Both the position numbers and the translations under genes were made by a program. 64,000 nucleotides of DNA, taken from positions 1 to 64,000 of the forward strand of contig PEWE01000002.1 in the NCBI GenBank assembly GCA_002779605.1. The letters are read 5' to 3'. The stretch's first letter is position 1; each line of letters starts with the position of its first letter. Positions 16,714 through 26,545 of the stretch are shown here, piece by piece. Under the pieces are notes generated by a model that searched no databases, was not told where the DNA came from, and was given only the letters and a program-made list of their open reading frames with translations. Source of the DNA: Zetaproteobacteria bacterium CG06_land_8_20_14_3_00_59_53 (GTDB lineage: Bacteria > Pseudomonadota > Zetaproteobacteria > Mariprofundales > Mariprofundaceae).

Positions 16714-19700
16714 ATGGCTAAAGTACGAATTCTCGACCTGGCAAAAGACCTCGGCGCCGATGTGGCAGAGGTGATGTCGGCAGCACGCGATTGCGGCATT
16801 ATGGCCAGCGGTCCGGCCAGCATGCTGACACCGGAGGATCGGGAGAAGCTCAGCAGGGCCGTGAAGAGCGAAGGCGAAAAACACGCAGCAGGCGGCAAGC
16901 CCGGTGCGCGCACGCTGACCCTGAACAAGCCATTGGTGGCCGGGCAGTCGCGTCCCGGATCCCGCCCCGATAGCGGTGGTCGCAAAGTGCAGGTCGAGGT
17001 GCGCAGAACCACGCGCCGTGTGTCCGCACCGCCGACGGTCGAGGTCAGGCCAAGTGCAGCACCCGAACCGGTTGCGGCACCCGCCCCGGTCGCGGCACCT
17101 GCGTCGGCAGTAGCCAAACCGGCAGCTGCGGTCGTCAAGCCCAAGATCAGCCCGGCTCAGGCGGCTGCAAAGGCTGTCGCGGACAAAAAGGAACTGGCCG
17201 CTGCACAGGCGCGCGAAGCGTCAAAGCCGGCGGTAACGGCAAGCCCGGCAGCACCGGTTGCCGCACCCGCAGCTGCTCCCGGCTCTACCCCGGCAGCTAC
17301 GACCGCGGCACCTGCTGCCCCGACCCACTCGAATTCACCGATGGCCCATACAACACCAAGGCCTGCAACACCGAGACCAGCAACCGGACGTCCACAGGGC
17401 GCGGCAAGAACCACTGCTGGTGGTCGACCGATGCCGGCAGGTACGCAGCAGCGCGGTCGCCAGCCATCCGCCGCAGGAAGCCAGCAGGGTGCCAACCGTA
17501 CCAGCGGCCCGAGAACAACCATCCGTCGCGGCCTGACCCCCGCGCAGATCGCCGCAGCCAAGGCACCAAGCTCTTCGCTGAAGGACATTGAAGACAAGAT
17601 TAAGAAAGAGCGCATCGAACAGCGTGCCCAGCGCACGCCGAACCGTCCGGATAACCGTCAGGGTGGGCCTGCTGGCGCATCTGCCGCCTCCCGCCAGCCT
17701 TCCAGGGCACCGTCCGTCGCTGTTGCACCGGATCCCGGTGCTGCCGGAGCTCCACCGGGTGCGCCACGTCGCCGTGGTCCGGGTGGTGCAGGCGGTCAGC
17801 AGGGATCATTCCAGCGTCGCCGTCTGTCACCTGCCGAGAAGGCCGCTCGCCGTACCTATTCGGAAAAGCGTCATGTGGTGATGACCGATGAGCAGGAAGA
17901 CCGCATGGCTCGTCTGGCGCGCGGTGATCGCCGCCGCAGGGGTATTTCCAAGGACGACGCTGATTTCGTGAAGCGTGATGTGGAGATTCCGGAGAGCATC
18001 GCCGTATCCGAGCTGGCCAGTCGCATGGCCATCAAGGGTGCTGATGTGGTGCGCAGACTGTTCGAGATGGGCGTGGCTGCCACGGTGAACGAGAATATCG
18101 ACGCCGATACCGCACTGCTGATCGTCGAGGAATTCGGTCATACGGCCAAGATGGTCAACGCATCGGCTGTTGAGAACGTGTTCATCGATGCCGAGCCCGA
18201 AGATGATGACGGCAACACCATGCCGCGTCCGCCGGTCGTCGTGGTGATGGGCCACGTGGATCATGGTAAAACATCCATTCTCGACGCTTTGCGCAAGGCG
18301 CATGTGGCGGACGGAGAAGCCGGTGGTATCACACAGCATATCGGTGCCTATATGGTGAAACTGGAATCCGGCGACCGCGTGGTGTTCATCGATACCCCGG
18401 GCCATGAAGCCTTCACCGGCCTGCGTGCCCGCGGTGCCAAGCTGACCGATGTGGCCGTGCTGGTGGTGGCTGCCGACGACGGTGTGATGCCGCAGACGGT
18501 GGAGGCGCTGAATCATGCGCGTGCAGCCGGCGTGCCGATCATCGTAGCCGTGAACAAGATGGACAAGGACGGTGCCGACCCCGAGAAGGTGATGCGCCAG
18601 CTTGCCGAGCACGAACTGATCTCCGAAGAGTGGGGCGGTACGACCATCTTCGTGAAATGTTCTGCGCATACCGGTGAAGGTCTGGACGAGCTGCTCGAGA
18701 TGCTGGCTCTACAGACCGAGATCCTCGAACTGAAGGCCAACCCGCAGCTGCGTGGTCGCGGTATCGTGATCGAATCCCGTCTCGACAAGGGCCGTGGTCC
18801 GGCGGCTACCGTGCTGGTGCAGAACGGCACCTTCAATACAGGCGATAACGTGGTAGTCGGCACTGTAACCGGTCGTATCCGCGCCATCGTGGATGAAAAC
18901 GGCAAGCAGCACCGCACTGCCGGTCCGTCGATCCCGTTTGAACTGCTGGGTCTGGACTCGGTTCCGGAGGCCGGTCAGGAGATCGTGGTGGTCGAGAACG
19001 AGCGTCAGGCACGTGAAATCATCAGCTATCGTGAGGATCAGAAACGCAAGCTCGGTCTGCAGCAGCAGAAGAGCGTCAGCATGGAGGATCTGTTCGCCTC
19101 GGTTCAGGGCGAGGGTGCCAAGGAAGTGAATGTCCTGATCAAGGGCGATGTGACCGGTTCGGTCGAAGCCATGGCCGAATCGCTGGCCAAGGCAGGCACC
19201 GACGAGGTGCAGGTGAAGATCGTGCACCGTGCCATCGGCGGTATCACCGAATCCGATATCATGCTGGCTTCGGCTTCCAATGCCATCGTCATCGGCTTCA
19301 ATGTGCGTCCGGAAACCAAGGCCAAGAAACTGGCCGAAACCGAAGGCGTGGATGTGCGCTTCTACAAGGTGATCTACGATGCCATCGACGACATGCGCGC
19401 CGCCATGGCCGGTGTGTTGTCTCCGGAACAGCGCGAGAAGGTCATCGGCAGTGCCGAGGTCCGCGAGGTGTTCATGGTTCCGAAGGTCGGCGCTGTGGCC
19501 GGTTGCTACATGACCGACGGCTTCGTGACGCGTGGTGCATCGGCCCGCGTGCTGCGCGACGGTGTGGTGATCAACGATGGCAAACTGGCTTCGCTGCGTC
19601 GCTTCAAGGATGACGTCAAAGAGGTCAAATCGGGCTACGAGTGCGGTATCGGCATCGAGAAGTTCAACGATATCAAGCCGGGCGATGTCTTTGAGTTCTA

Positions 19701-19731
19701 TGTGATCGAGGAATTCGCGGCGACGCTCTGA
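16714..19731 (+). CDS. infB: Translation initiation factor IF-2
   Basis: IF-2 is the GTPase that brings initiator tRNA to the 30S subunit. The 1005-residue protein has an N-terminal IF2_N module ([14 protein letters not shown], 1-55), a long Ala/Pro/Arg-rich linker (about 90-400), a second IF2_N-like module ([15 protein letters not shown], about 425-480), then the G domain: GHVDHGKTS (G1, about 511), DTPGHEAF (G3, about 559), NKMDKD (G4, about 613). Domains II to IV follow, ending at EFAATL. It is longer than E. coli IF-2 because of the linker. GGAGTAGG lies nine bases before the ATG. It starts eight bases after the ylxR stop. Confidence 0.96.
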   Translation: MAKVRILDLAKDLGADVAEVMSAARDCGIMASGPASMLTPEDREKLSRAVKSEGEKHAAGGKPGARTLTLNKPLVAGQSRPGSRPDSGGRKVQVEVRRTTRRVSAPPTVEVRPSAAPEPVAAPAPVAAPASAVAKPAAAVVKPKISPAQAAAKAVADKKELAAAQAREASKPAVTASPAAPVAAPAAAPGSTPAATTAAPAAPTHSNSPMAHTTPRPATPRPATGRPQGAARTTAGGRPMPAGTQQRGRQPSAAGSQQGANRTSGPRTTIRRGLTPAQIAAAKAPSSSLKDIEDKIKKERIEQRAQRTPNRPDNRQGGPAGASAASRQPSRAPSVAVAPDPGAAGAPPGAPRRRGPGGAGGQQGSFQRRRLSPAEKAARRTYSEKRHVVMTDEQEDRMARLARGDRRRRGISKDDADFVKRDVEIPESIAVSELASRMAIKGADVVRRLFEMGVAATVNENIDADTALLIVEEFGHTAKMVNASAVENVFIDAEPEDDDGNTMPRPPVVVVMGHVDHGKTSILDALRKAHVADGEAGGITQHIGAYMVKLESGDRVVFIDTPGHEAFTGLRARGAKLTDVAVLVVAADDGVMPQTVEALNHARAAGVPIIVAVNKMDKDGADPEKVMRQLAEHELISEEWGGTTIFVKCSAHTGEGLDELLEMLALQTEILELKANPQLRGRGIVIESRLDKGRGPAATVLVQNGTFNTGDNVVVGTVTGRIRAIVDENGKQHRTAGPSIPFELLGLDSVPEAGQEIVVVENERQAREIISYREDQKRKLGLQQQKSVSMEDLFASVQGEGAKEVNVLIKGDVTGSVEAMAESLAKAGTDEVQVKIVHRAIGGITESDIMLASASNAIVIGFNVRPETKAKKLAETEGVDVRFYKVIYDAIDDMRAAMAGVLSPEQREKVIGSAEVREVFMVPKVGAVAGCYMTDGFVTRGASARVLRDGVVINDGKLASLRRFKDDVKEVKSGYECGIGIEKFNDIKPGDVFEFYVIEEFAATL

Positions 19732-19733
19732 CC

Positions 19734-20093
19734 ATGGCCGATTCGAGAAACTCAGGCAAAGGGCGGCTGTACGCCGATATCCATCGCCTTCTGGCCACGC
19801 TGATGCAGCGCGATATCGCCGACCCGCGTCTGGCCGGTATCAGCATCACGCGGGTCGAGGCGGTGCATGGCGGACAGCAGGTGCGTGTGATGGTGCACAA
19901 ACCGGGCGAGGAGGGCGAGAAGACGATGTGTATCGAGCGCCTGAACCAGCTGGCTTCGCATTTTGCGCATCAACTGCGCCATGCCATGCCCAAGCGGCGC
20001 CTGCCCGGTCTGAAATTCTGCTGGGACGAATCCATCGACGGTGCAGCCAATGTCACGCGCCTGCTGAACAACATGGAATTCGGCGATGATTGA
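19734..20093 (+). CDS. rbfA: Ribosome-binding factor A
   Basis: A 119-residue KH-type protein needed for 16S rRNA 5' end maturation and cold growth. The sequence shows the expected DPRLAGISITRVE strand and the C-terminal RRLPGLKFCWDESIDGAANVTRLL region. It begins two bases after the infB stop and overlaps nrnA by eight bases, so it is surely co-translated in the operon. Confidence 0.9.
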   Translation: MADSRNSGKGRLYADIHRLLATLMQRDIADPRLAGISITRVEAVHGGQQVRVMVHKPGEEGEKTMCIERLNQLASHFAHQLRHAMPKRRLPGLKFCWDESIDGAANVTRLLNNMEFGDD

Positions 20094-21051
20094 TATGCAG
20101 CAGTTGATGGCAGCCATCCGAGACTCACGCGGCATTCTGCTGACCACGCATTGCAATCCCGACGGCGATGGTATCGGTTCGCAGTTGGCTCTGTATCACG
20201 CACTCAGGGCTGGGAACTTTCCCGTGTATATGCACAACAGGGACGCTGTGCCACGCATCTACCGCTTTCTCGAAGGCAGTGAACTGGTCGGTCAGGGACT
20301 GGCGTTTGATGTTGCGGATATCGATCTGATTATCAGTCTGGATGCCGGTTCCCGCGGACGACTGGGTTTTGCCGACAGCTTATTTGCCGGACGGACGCTG
20401 GCCGTGGTGGATCATCACGTCAGCAATACCCGTTTCGGAGACATCAACCTGATCGACGTCTCCGCCTGCTCGACCGGCGCGATGGCTTACGAACTGATTC
20501 GTGCGATGGGCCTGCCTGTCTCGAAAGCGGCGGCCTGCGCCCTGTATGTCACGTTGCTGACCGATACCAGCAGCTTCCGCAATGTCAGCACCACCCCCGA
20601 GGTGCATGAACTGGCTGCAGAACTGGTGCGCGCGGGTGCCGAGCCCTGGCCGATCGCGCGTGCCGTGTATGAGGACCGCAGCCCGGCCTGTTTCAGGCTG
20701 CAGGTGCGTTGCATGCAGACCCTCGAACTGCTGCACGATGGCAGGGTCGCATGGGTGCATGTGGATAACGATATGTATCAGGAAACCGGCAGCGACGGAG
20801 AGGACACCGAGGGATTGATCGATCTGGCAAGGGCCATATCCGGTGTTCTGGTTGCAGTATTCATGCGTCCGGGCGACGATAAGCACAGCTGGAAGGTGAC
20901 TTTCCGCGGAAAGTTCGATGTCGATGTCGGCGAACTTGCCGTATCGTTGGGTGGTGGCGGGCATCGCCATGCTGCAGGGGTCACCATGCAGGGCGATTAC
21001 CATACGATATACAACAAGGTGGAACAGGCAGTTGCAGCAGTCATCGGTTGA
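20086..21051 (+). CDS. nrnA: DHH/DHHA1 phosphoesterase (NrnA-like)
   Basis: A 321-residue DHH-family phosphoesterase that, in characterised relatives, degrades very short RNA or pApA and in some cases 3'-phosphoadenosine 5'-phosphate. The metal-binding motifs are THCNPDGDGIGS (about 20-31), SLDAG, the signature VVDHH (about 106-110), and DTSSF. The DHHA1 domain at the C-terminus contains GGGGHRHAAG. It overlaps rbfA by eight bases. In many bacteria it lies between rbfA and truB, as here. Whether it is mainly an oligoribonuclease cannot be told from sequence. Confidence 0.88.
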   Translation: MIDMQQLMAAIRDSRGILLTTHCNPDGDGIGSQLALYHALRAGNFPVYMHNRDAVPRIYRFLEGSELVGQGLAFDVADIDLIISLDAGSRGRLGFADSLFAGRTLAVVDHHVSNTRFGDINLIDVSACSTGAMAYELIRAMGLPVSKAAACALYVTLLTDTSSFRNVSTTPEVHELAAELVRAGAEPWPIARAVYEDRSPACFRLQVRCMQTLELLHDGRVAWVHVDNDMYQETGSDGEDTEGLIDLARAISGVLVAVFMRPGDDKHSWKVTFRGKFDVDVGELAVSLGGGGHRHAAGVTMQGDYHTIYNKVEQAVAAVIG

Positions 21052-22009
21052 TTCGTCTTTGCCACAGGAGGCCAGTGGCGTTGTCTTTCTCGACAAGCCC
21101 ATCGGCTGGACTTCGCGCCAGGCGGTGAACGAGGTCGCGCGCCTGTATTCCGTCAAAGGCAGAAAAATGATCAAGGCCGGCCATGCCGGCACCCTAGATC
21201 CTCTGGCTACCGGCATGCTGCCGATCATGGTCGGCGAGGCGACGCGATTCTCCGGTGTCGGTATCAATGCCGACAAGTCCTATCGCTTCACCTGTGATCT
21301 GAGTTTCCAGACCGATACGCTGGATGCCGAGGGTGAAGTCACGGAGCGCTTCGATGTCGCCATCACGCCGGCTGATATCGAAAAGACAGTGAAACGCTTC
21401 ACCGGCGATATCGAACAGCAGCCGCCATCCTATTCGGCCATCCATGTGAATGGCGAAAGGGCGCACGACATCATGCGCAAGGGCGGGGAAGTGGAACTTC
21501 CGACGCGTCCGGTGAGGATTCATTCGCTGAAGCTGATCTCCTTTGAATCACCGTTGCTGACGCTTGAGGTGCATTGCTCCAAGGGTACCTATGTGCGTTC
21601 GCTGGCCCGCGATATCGGTCTGGCGCTCGGTGTCGGCGGTTGCGTGACCGTACTGCGCAGGCTTTCAACGGCCGGCTGGCCGGAAGTGGTGATGGTGGGC
21701 TTCGATCAATTGAAGGCTGCGCCTGAGGCCTGCCTGTTGCCGCTGCCGCAGTGGCTGCGCCATCTGCCGCGACTGAAGCTGCAGCAGGCCGATGCGCTGC
21801 GTTATGCACAGGGGCAGCGCATCCAGCTGTCGCGCGGCAACGAGGGCGAATACGCGGTGTTCTGCGCCGCCGATCCCTCGACCCCTGATGCGGAACCGCT
21901 GTTGCTCGGCACCGGTATCATCAAGCCCGGGATCCAGCGCATGATTCTGCACCCGCTACGGGTATTACCGTCGGCTCTGCCCGGCCTGATGGCCCAGCAG
22001 GACAATTAA
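21032..22009 (+). CDS. truB: tRNA pseudouridine-55 synthase
   Basis: TruB makes pseudouridine-55 in the T-loop of tRNAs. Family motifs are GVVFLDKPIGWTSRQAV, the catalytic KAGHAGTLDPLATG with the active-site Asp in TLDP, and SYSAIHVNGERAHD. A C-terminal PUA-like extension follows (about 250-325). The start is unclear because no ATG lies near the domain start. The TTG at 21032 has AAGGTGG nine bases upstream and overlaps nrnA by 20 bases; the TTG at 21059 lacks a ribosome site. It is the last gene of the operon. Confidence 0.88.
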   Translation: MQQSSVDSSLPQEASGVVFLDKPIGWTSRQAVNEVARLYSVKGRKMIKAGHAGTLDPLATGMLPIMVGEATRFSGVGINADKSYRFTCDLSFQTDTLDAEGEVTERFDVAITPADIEKTVKRFTGDIEQQPPSYSAIHVNGERAHDIMRKGGEVELPTRPVRIHSLKLISFESPLLTLEVHCSKGTYVRSLARDIGLALGVGGCVTVLRRLSTAGWPEVVMVGFDQLKAAPEACLLPLPQWLRHLPRLKLQQADALRYAQGQRIQLSRGNEGEYAVFCAADPSTPDAEPLLLGTGIIKPGIQRMILHPLRVLPSALPGLMAQQDN

Positions 22010-22037
22010 AGACTGTATGGATTGATCGTCCGGGGAA

Positions 22038-22060
22038 TTGACCGTCCGGACGACGGTCGG
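22038..22060. terminator. Hairpin between convergent genes
   Basis: GACCGTC and GACGGTC form a 7-bp stem with a five-base loop, between the truB stop and the end of the minus-strand transglutaminase gene. There is no T-run, so termination would have to depend on Rho or on stem strength. Confidence 0.35.
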
Positions 22061-22070
22061 AATTGTTGCC

Positions 22071-22958
22071 TCAGACGTCGTTGACGATGCGCACAAGCAC
22101 GGCAACATTGAGCGTCTGCTGAACATCGCCTGCAAACAGGCCTTTCAGCGGTTGTACATCGAAGTAATCCCGACCGAAGGCCGTGCGCACATACTGCCAG
22201 TCCACCAGCTTGTCGTTGGTCGGATCGATGCCCACCCAGCCATGGCCTTCATGCCACGCCTGCACCCAGGCATGGGTGGCGGAAGCGCCGCGCAGATGCT
22301 CGCCGAGCTCGCCCTTGGCTGGCTCGAAGATATAGCCGCTGACATAGCGCGACGGCACACCCGCTTTTCGCAATACCCCGATCATGGCATGCGCCATGTC
22401 CTGACAGACACCGCCGCCCTTGTTGAACAATTCCTTCGGACTGGAATGCACATGCGTCACATCCGGGTCGTAACGGAAGGTACGATGGAAATAACGCGCC
22501 ATCTCGAACAGGGCAGCGGCGAATTCATCCGGCTGCATGTCCATGCTGATGCCTTCACCCATCGGCACGCTGGCGTATTCGGGTATGTTTGGCACGCCTG
22601 GCGACCAGCACAGGTATTCGGTCCAGCGCTGGGCGTAGGGGCGCGGATCGGGCTTTGACTCTGGGCCGCAGCTGATGGCATTGGTGGTTTCAACGATGGA
22701 GTGCGCGACGATCTCCAGGGTGTCGTGCGGCTCGATGATATTGAAATGGTGTACCAGATTGCCGAAATGATCGTTGTGGGTGGCAGTCGGCACGTTCGGT
22801 TTAACCGTGATCTCATGCTGCAGAACCTTCTGCAGCCCGGTATTCACCGGGGACATACGCAGTTCGTTGAGCGACATCGTCACCGGTTCGCTGTAGGTGA
22901 AACGCGTGCTGTGCGTTACCTCAAGGGTGATATGCTCTCCCGGTGCCAGTATCTTCAT
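22071..22958 (-). CDS. Transglutaminase-like peptidase/transferase
   Basis: A 295-residue protein with an N-terminal beta domain (TRFTYSEPVTMSLNELRMSP) and a transglutaminase-like core. The Cys-His-Asp triad is visible in GGVCQDMAHAM, ATHAWVQAW and GIDPTND. The start at 22958 (MKILAPGEH) overlaps the alpha-E stop by ATGA; the open frame extends upstream, but only within alpha-E sequence. In this context the enzyme probably cleaves or transfers a peptide bond built by the ATP-grasp partner. It lacks a signal peptide. The substrate is unknown. Confidence 0.88.
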   Translation of the reverse strand: MKILAPGEHITLEVTHSTRFTYSEPVTMSLNELRMSPVNTGLQKVLQHEITVKPNVPTATHNDHFGNLVHHFNIIEPHDTLEIVAHSIVETTNAISCGPESKPDPRPYAQRWTEYLCWSPGVPNIPEYASVPMGEGISMDMQPDEFAAALFEMARYFHRTFRYDPDVTHVHSSPKELFNKGGGVCQDMAHAMIGVLRKAGVPSRYVSGYIFEPAKGELGEHLRGASATHAWVQAWHEGHGWVGIDPTNDKLVDWQYVRTAFGRDYFDVQPLKGLFAGDVQQTLNVAVLVRIVNDV

Positions 22959-23965
22959 CGTATGCCTGCCTGCTGTTGCTGCGGAATCTGTATCGAGATC
23001 AGGTTCTTGTTGGAATCGGACATGGTCACCGTGGTGGAGTTGAAGAATGAGTGATTGATCATATCGTCTATGGTATGGCAACGCAGTTGAACCGAATCCA
23101 GATAGTCCTTCAGACTGGATTTCTGTAGCTGCTCAAGCGCTGCGCCGCCACGCAGGTCATCGAGGAAGTATTCGGCCTCCCGGAGAAGAGCGTATTGATC
23201 CCTGTTGACGGTGCCGATGCCTTTCAGCGACTTCACCACCTGCTTGATGCTGAAGTGGACTGAACGCGGGAAGCGCGGATCGAGATTCAACAGCCGTAGT
23301 ACCAGTTCCGGATTGATGCGCGCCTTGTACTGGCGGCGATAGGCTTCGTAGCCGGAAACCGAGCGCAGCAGCGCCTGCCACTGGTGATAATCCAGCGGCT
23401 TGCCCACTTCATCCAGACTCGGAAGAAGCAGGTGGTATTTGATTTCAAGGATGCGGGTGGTCATGCGGGCCCGTTCGAGTCCGACGCCCAGACGCAGGAA
23501 GTTCCACGACTCACCGTGGCTCATGGTGTTATCCACCAGGCCGTGGAAGGCGCTGCAGAACTGCCGGACATCGGCGAGAAACTCGATGTGATTGCTCAAT
23601 CTTCCGGCGCGTTCGACATCCTGATACATCCTGTTCAGCGACAGCCACATCTCCTCACTGATGCGCTCGCGGATGGTGCGTGCCATCTCGCGGGCCTGAC
23701 CGATACAGGCACGGATAGAATACGGGTTGTCGGCATCGGCGATCAGGAAGTCCATCACCGATTGCTCGGTCACTTCATCAAAACGCTTGTCGAAGGCCTC
23801 GCGCGAATGGGTGATGGCCAGCATCGGCGACCAGACATCCAGTTCGGAGAAATACCCCTGTTCGAGGCTCATGCGGCGGTTCACATCGAGGATGCGGGCG
23901 ATATTCTCGGCGCGCTCGATCTGCTGGCCGAGCACATAAACATTGCGGGCGATACGACTAAGCAT
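22955..23965 (-). CDS. Alpha-E domain protein (DUF403)
   Basis: The 336-residue alpha-helical protein begins MLSRIARNVYVLGQQIERAENIARIL, a clear alpha-E/DUF403 opening; the family usually reads A-x-x-xYWxGRxxERAEN, so several aromatic positions are changed here. The protein is all-helical with many conserved Glu and Arg. GGAGGTACCCC precedes the ATG at 23965. It overlaps the ATP-grasp gene by eight bases and the transglutaminase gene by four. The family has no proven activity; genomic association points to a partner of the ATP-grasp ligase. Confidence 0.88.
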   Translation of the reverse strand: MLSRIARNVYVLGQQIERAENIARILDVNRRMSLEQGYFSELDVWSPMLAITHSREAFDKRFDEVTEQSVMDFLIADADNPYSIRACIGQAREMARTIRERISEEMWLSLNRMYQDVERAGRLSNHIEFLADVRQFCSAFHGLVDNTMSHGESWNFLRLGVGLERARMTTRILEIKYHLLLPSLDEVGKPLDYHQWQALLRSVSGYEAYRRQYKARINPELVLRLLNLDPRFPRSVHFSIKQVVKSLKGIGTVNRDQYALLREAEYFLDDLRGGAALEQLQKSSLKDYLDSVQLRCHTIDDMINHSFFNSTTVTMSDSNKNLISIQIPQQQQAGIR

Positions 23966-25442
23966 GGGGTACCTCCGCATTCTGCGGATACAGCACCCAG
24001 GTATCCTTGCTGCCTCCGCCCTGTGAGGAATTGACCACCAGACTGCCCTGACGCAGTGCCACACGGGTCAACCCGCCGGGCAGCACCTTCACATCACCCT
24101 TCACATCGCAGACCGCATAAGGGCGCAGATCCACATGGCGCGGGAAGAAGCCTTTCTGCCCGTCCTGTTCGACCCATGTAGGGTGGGTGGAGAGCTGCTG
24201 GATGGGCTGGGCGATGTAGTGATCCGGATTGGCGGCGATGGCCACACGGAAATCGGCCAGTTCCTGTTTGCTTGCCGCACTGCCGACCAACAGGCCGTAA
24301 CCGCCGGATGCGTCGGTCGGCTTGACCACCAGTTCGGGCAGATGGTCGAGGATGTAGGCCAGATCTTTCTCGCGGCTGCCGAGATAGGTCGGGATGATGG
24401 GGAGAATCGGTTCCTGATCGAGATAATAGCGGATGATCTCGGGCGTATAGGCATACAGCGCCTTGTCGTCAGCCACACCGTTGCCGGGGGCATTGGCCAG
24501 CGCGACATTGCCGGCTCTGTATGCATTCATCAGGCCCGGTACGCCGAGCATGGAATCCGGGCGGAAGGCCAGCGGATCGAGAAACTCGGTATCGATGCGA
24601 AGATAGATCACATCCACGCGCTGCAGACCGCGGGTGGTTTTCATGTACACCACATCGCGATCCACCAGCAGATCCTGTCCCTCGACGAGCTCAGCGCCCA
24701 TCTGATTGGCCAGGAAGGAGTGTTCGAAGTAGGCGGAGTTGTAGATGCCGGGGGTGAGCACGGCGACGTTCGGGTTGTCCTGTGTGGACAGCGAGGCCAG
24801 CGAATCGAACAGCATCTGCGGGTAGTGATCCACCGGACGCACCTTGTACTGGTTCAGCAGTTTGGGTTGCACACGTCCCATCACCCAGCGGTTCTCGATC
24901 ACATAGGATACGCCGGACGGCACGCGCAGATTGTCTTCCAGCACATGGAATTCGCCGGTGGCATTGCGGATAAGATCGATGCCGCCGATATGCACATGCA
25001 TACCTCCGGGGGGATTCAGACCGCTCATTTCGCGACAGTACAGCGACGACATCATCACCTGCGCTGTGGGAACCATGCCGTCTTTGAGAATCTTCTGTTC
25101 GTGATACACGTCTTCAAGGAACATGTTCAGCGCCTGCATGCGCTGTACCACGCCGGCCTCAACCTTGTCCCAGTCGGGTGCGCTGATGATGCGCGGCATC
25201 AGGTCGAAGGGGAAAATCTTCTCGGTGCCGCGCGCATCGGAATACACGGTGAAGGTGACACCCTGATTGAGCATGGAGAGGTCGGCCGAATGTTGCAGGC
25301 TTTCCACACCGTCCACACCCTGTGCCTCGAAATGCCGCACCGCCTGCCGGTAGATGGCACGCAGCTCGTCGGAGGAAGCATAGGCTTCGTCGAACGGCGC
25401 GGCTCCGGCGGAGCTGAACAGTGGGGATGGATTCTCATTCAT
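23958..25442 (-). CDS. Circularly permuted ATP-grasp ligase
   Basis: The 494-residue protein matches the circularly permuted ATP-grasp group (formerly DUF404/DUF407). Visible family segments are IFPFDLMPRIISAPDW, HVLEDNLRVPSGVSYV, TPGIYNSAYFEHSFLA, KPTDASGGYGLLVG (ATP lysine and glycine loop) and HVDLRPYAV. Such enzymes form amide bonds with ATP, probably adding amino acids to an unknown carrier or peptide. I use the ATG at 25442 (MNENPSPLF); upstream frame to 25658 has no ribosome site and runs into the divergent promoter region. It leads the trio. Confidence 0.88.
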   Translation of the reverse strand: MNENPSPLFSSAGAAPFDEAYASSDELRAIYRQAVRHFEAQGVDGVESLQHSADLSMLNQGVTFTVYSDARGTEKIFPFDLMPRIISAPDWDKVEAGVVQRMQALNMFLEDVYHEQKILKDGMVPTAQVMMSSLYCREMSGLNPPGGMHVHIGGIDLIRNATGEFHVLEDNLRVPSGVSYVIENRWVMGRVQPKLLNQYKVRPVDHYPQMLFDSLASLSTQDNPNVAVLTPGIYNSAYFEHSFLANQMGAELVEGQDLLVDRDVVYMKTTRGLQRVDVIYLRIDTEFLDPLAFRPDSMLGVPGLMNAYRAGNVALANAPGNGVADDKALYAYTPEIIRYYLDQEPILPIIPTYLGSREKDLAYILDHLPELVVKPTDASGGYGLLVGSAASKQELADFRVAIAANPDHYIAQPIQQLSTHPTWVEQDGQKGFFPRHVDLRPYAVCDVKGDVKVLPGGLTRVALRQGSLVVNSSQGGGSKDTWVLYPQNAEVPHA

Positions 25443-25598
25443 GATTTCGAACCTATCAATACGTTGATGCGAATCAACCACACTTTCCCATCGGAGATTC
25501 AATGCAAATGGGATTGCAGATTTGCCATACAGCCAGCTTCGGGCAGAATCGCGCGCCACGATTGATAAAGATTCATTTCGACATACAAGGAGAGCAGC

Positions 25599-26075
25599 AT
25601 GGGTTTGTTCGGCAAGGCACCGCAGGCCGGAGGCAAGGATATTCCGGAAGGCAATCACATCCTGATGGAAACCGAAGAGGGCAGCATTAAAATCGAACTA
25701 TACCCGGATGTCGCTCCGAACACGGTCGCCAACTTCAAGGCACTGACCGCCAGTGGATTTTACGACGGACTCGGCTTTCATCGTGTGATTCCCGGCTTCA
25801 TGGCGCAGGGCGGTTGCCCGCGCGGTGACGGCACCGGCGGTCCCGGCTACAAGGTGAAGGCCGAATTCAACAAGATCAAACACGAGCGCGGCATCCTTTC
25901 CATGGCCCGTTCCTCCGATCCGGATTCCGCCGGCAGCCAGTTCTTCATCTGCTATGCGGCACATCCGCATCTGGATCAGCAGTACACGGTGTTCGGCAAG
26001 GTCACCGAGGGCATGGATGTGGTGGATAATATCGTCAACGGCACCGGCATCACCAAGGTCAGCGTATTGCCGTGA
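25599..26075 (+). CDS. ppiB: Peptidyl-prolyl cis-trans isomerase, cyclophilin type
   Basis: A 158-residue single-domain cyclophilin that catalyses proline isomerisation during folding. It shows TEEGSIKIELYPDVAPNTVANF, the active-site stretch FHRVIPGFMAQGG, and SAGSQFFICYA, with His in place of the Trp commonly found near HLDQQYTVFGKV (PHLD), which in other cyclophilins lowers cyclosporin binding. No signal peptide is present, so it is cytoplasmic. AAGGAGAGCAGC precedes the ATG. The next gene starts at a GTG overlapping its stop codon. Confidence 0.9.
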   Translation: MGLFGKAPQAGGKDIPEGNHILMETEEGSIKIELYPDVAPNTVANFKALTASGFYDGLGFHRVIPGFMAQGGCPRGDGTGGPGYKVKAEFNKIKHERGILSMARSSDPDSAGSQFFICYAAHPHLDQQYTVFGKVTEGMDVVDNIVNGTGITKVSVLP

Positions 26076-26506
26076 ACCTGACTCCGGACAGGGCAGGCAT
26101 TCCGCAGTCCTTGTGCGACACCCTCGGGGGTCGCAGAAGCTGGATGGAGCTGCTTGCCCTGCTGGAGCAACTTCCCGCTGAGCCGCCGCAGGTCAGCGAT
26201 GCACAGTTGCGTGCCGGATGGGATGATTTCGTCCCGACCCTGACCACCAGTTGCGAAGCAGCGGGTGGCATTCTGGGACAGGTGCTGGTCTGCATCGGGC
26301 GGCATCGCCCGGAGCTGATCGAGTCCATGCTCACCGACGCGCTCGATCCTTTGTTCTGCATCGAGGTGGATACGCCTGAAGCCATCCTGCACTGGTACGA
26401 GGCGAACCGGCACCTTGATGCGCAGAGCAAAGCGTGGATCAGGGACAATCTTCCGGAGTTCCTGGAGCGTTTCGATTTTACCAGCCTGGGCTTTGACGAC
26501 GATTGA
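26072..26506 (+). CDS. Hypothetical protein
   Basis: I do not recognise this 144-residue protein. It starts at GTG 26072, overlapping the isomerase stop by four bases, so it is probably co-translated with it. The product is soluble, acidic (ends FDDD), mainly helical, with two Cys (SLCDTLGG and TTSCEAAGG) and several Trp (SWMELLALLEQL, GWDDFV). No membrane segment or signal peptide is visible. Codon use matches the neighbours. A role linked to protein folding or rRNA modification is possible from position only. Confidence 0.7.
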   Translation: MNLTPDRAGIPQSLCDTLGGRRSWMELLALLEQLPAEPPQVSDAQLRAGWDDFVPTLTTSCEAAGGILGQVLVCIGRHRPELIESMLTDALDPLFCIEVDTPEAILHWYEANRHLDAQSKAWIRDNLPEFLERFDFTSLGFDDD

Positions 26507-26545
26507 CCGCATGCCGATGCGCATGCCAAGGATGTTTTAAACACC

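Noticed and set aside
24135-25565. 476-residue plus-strand frame across the ATP-grasp gene
   Set aside because: Shadow frame without domain; the minus-strand product is a clear family member.
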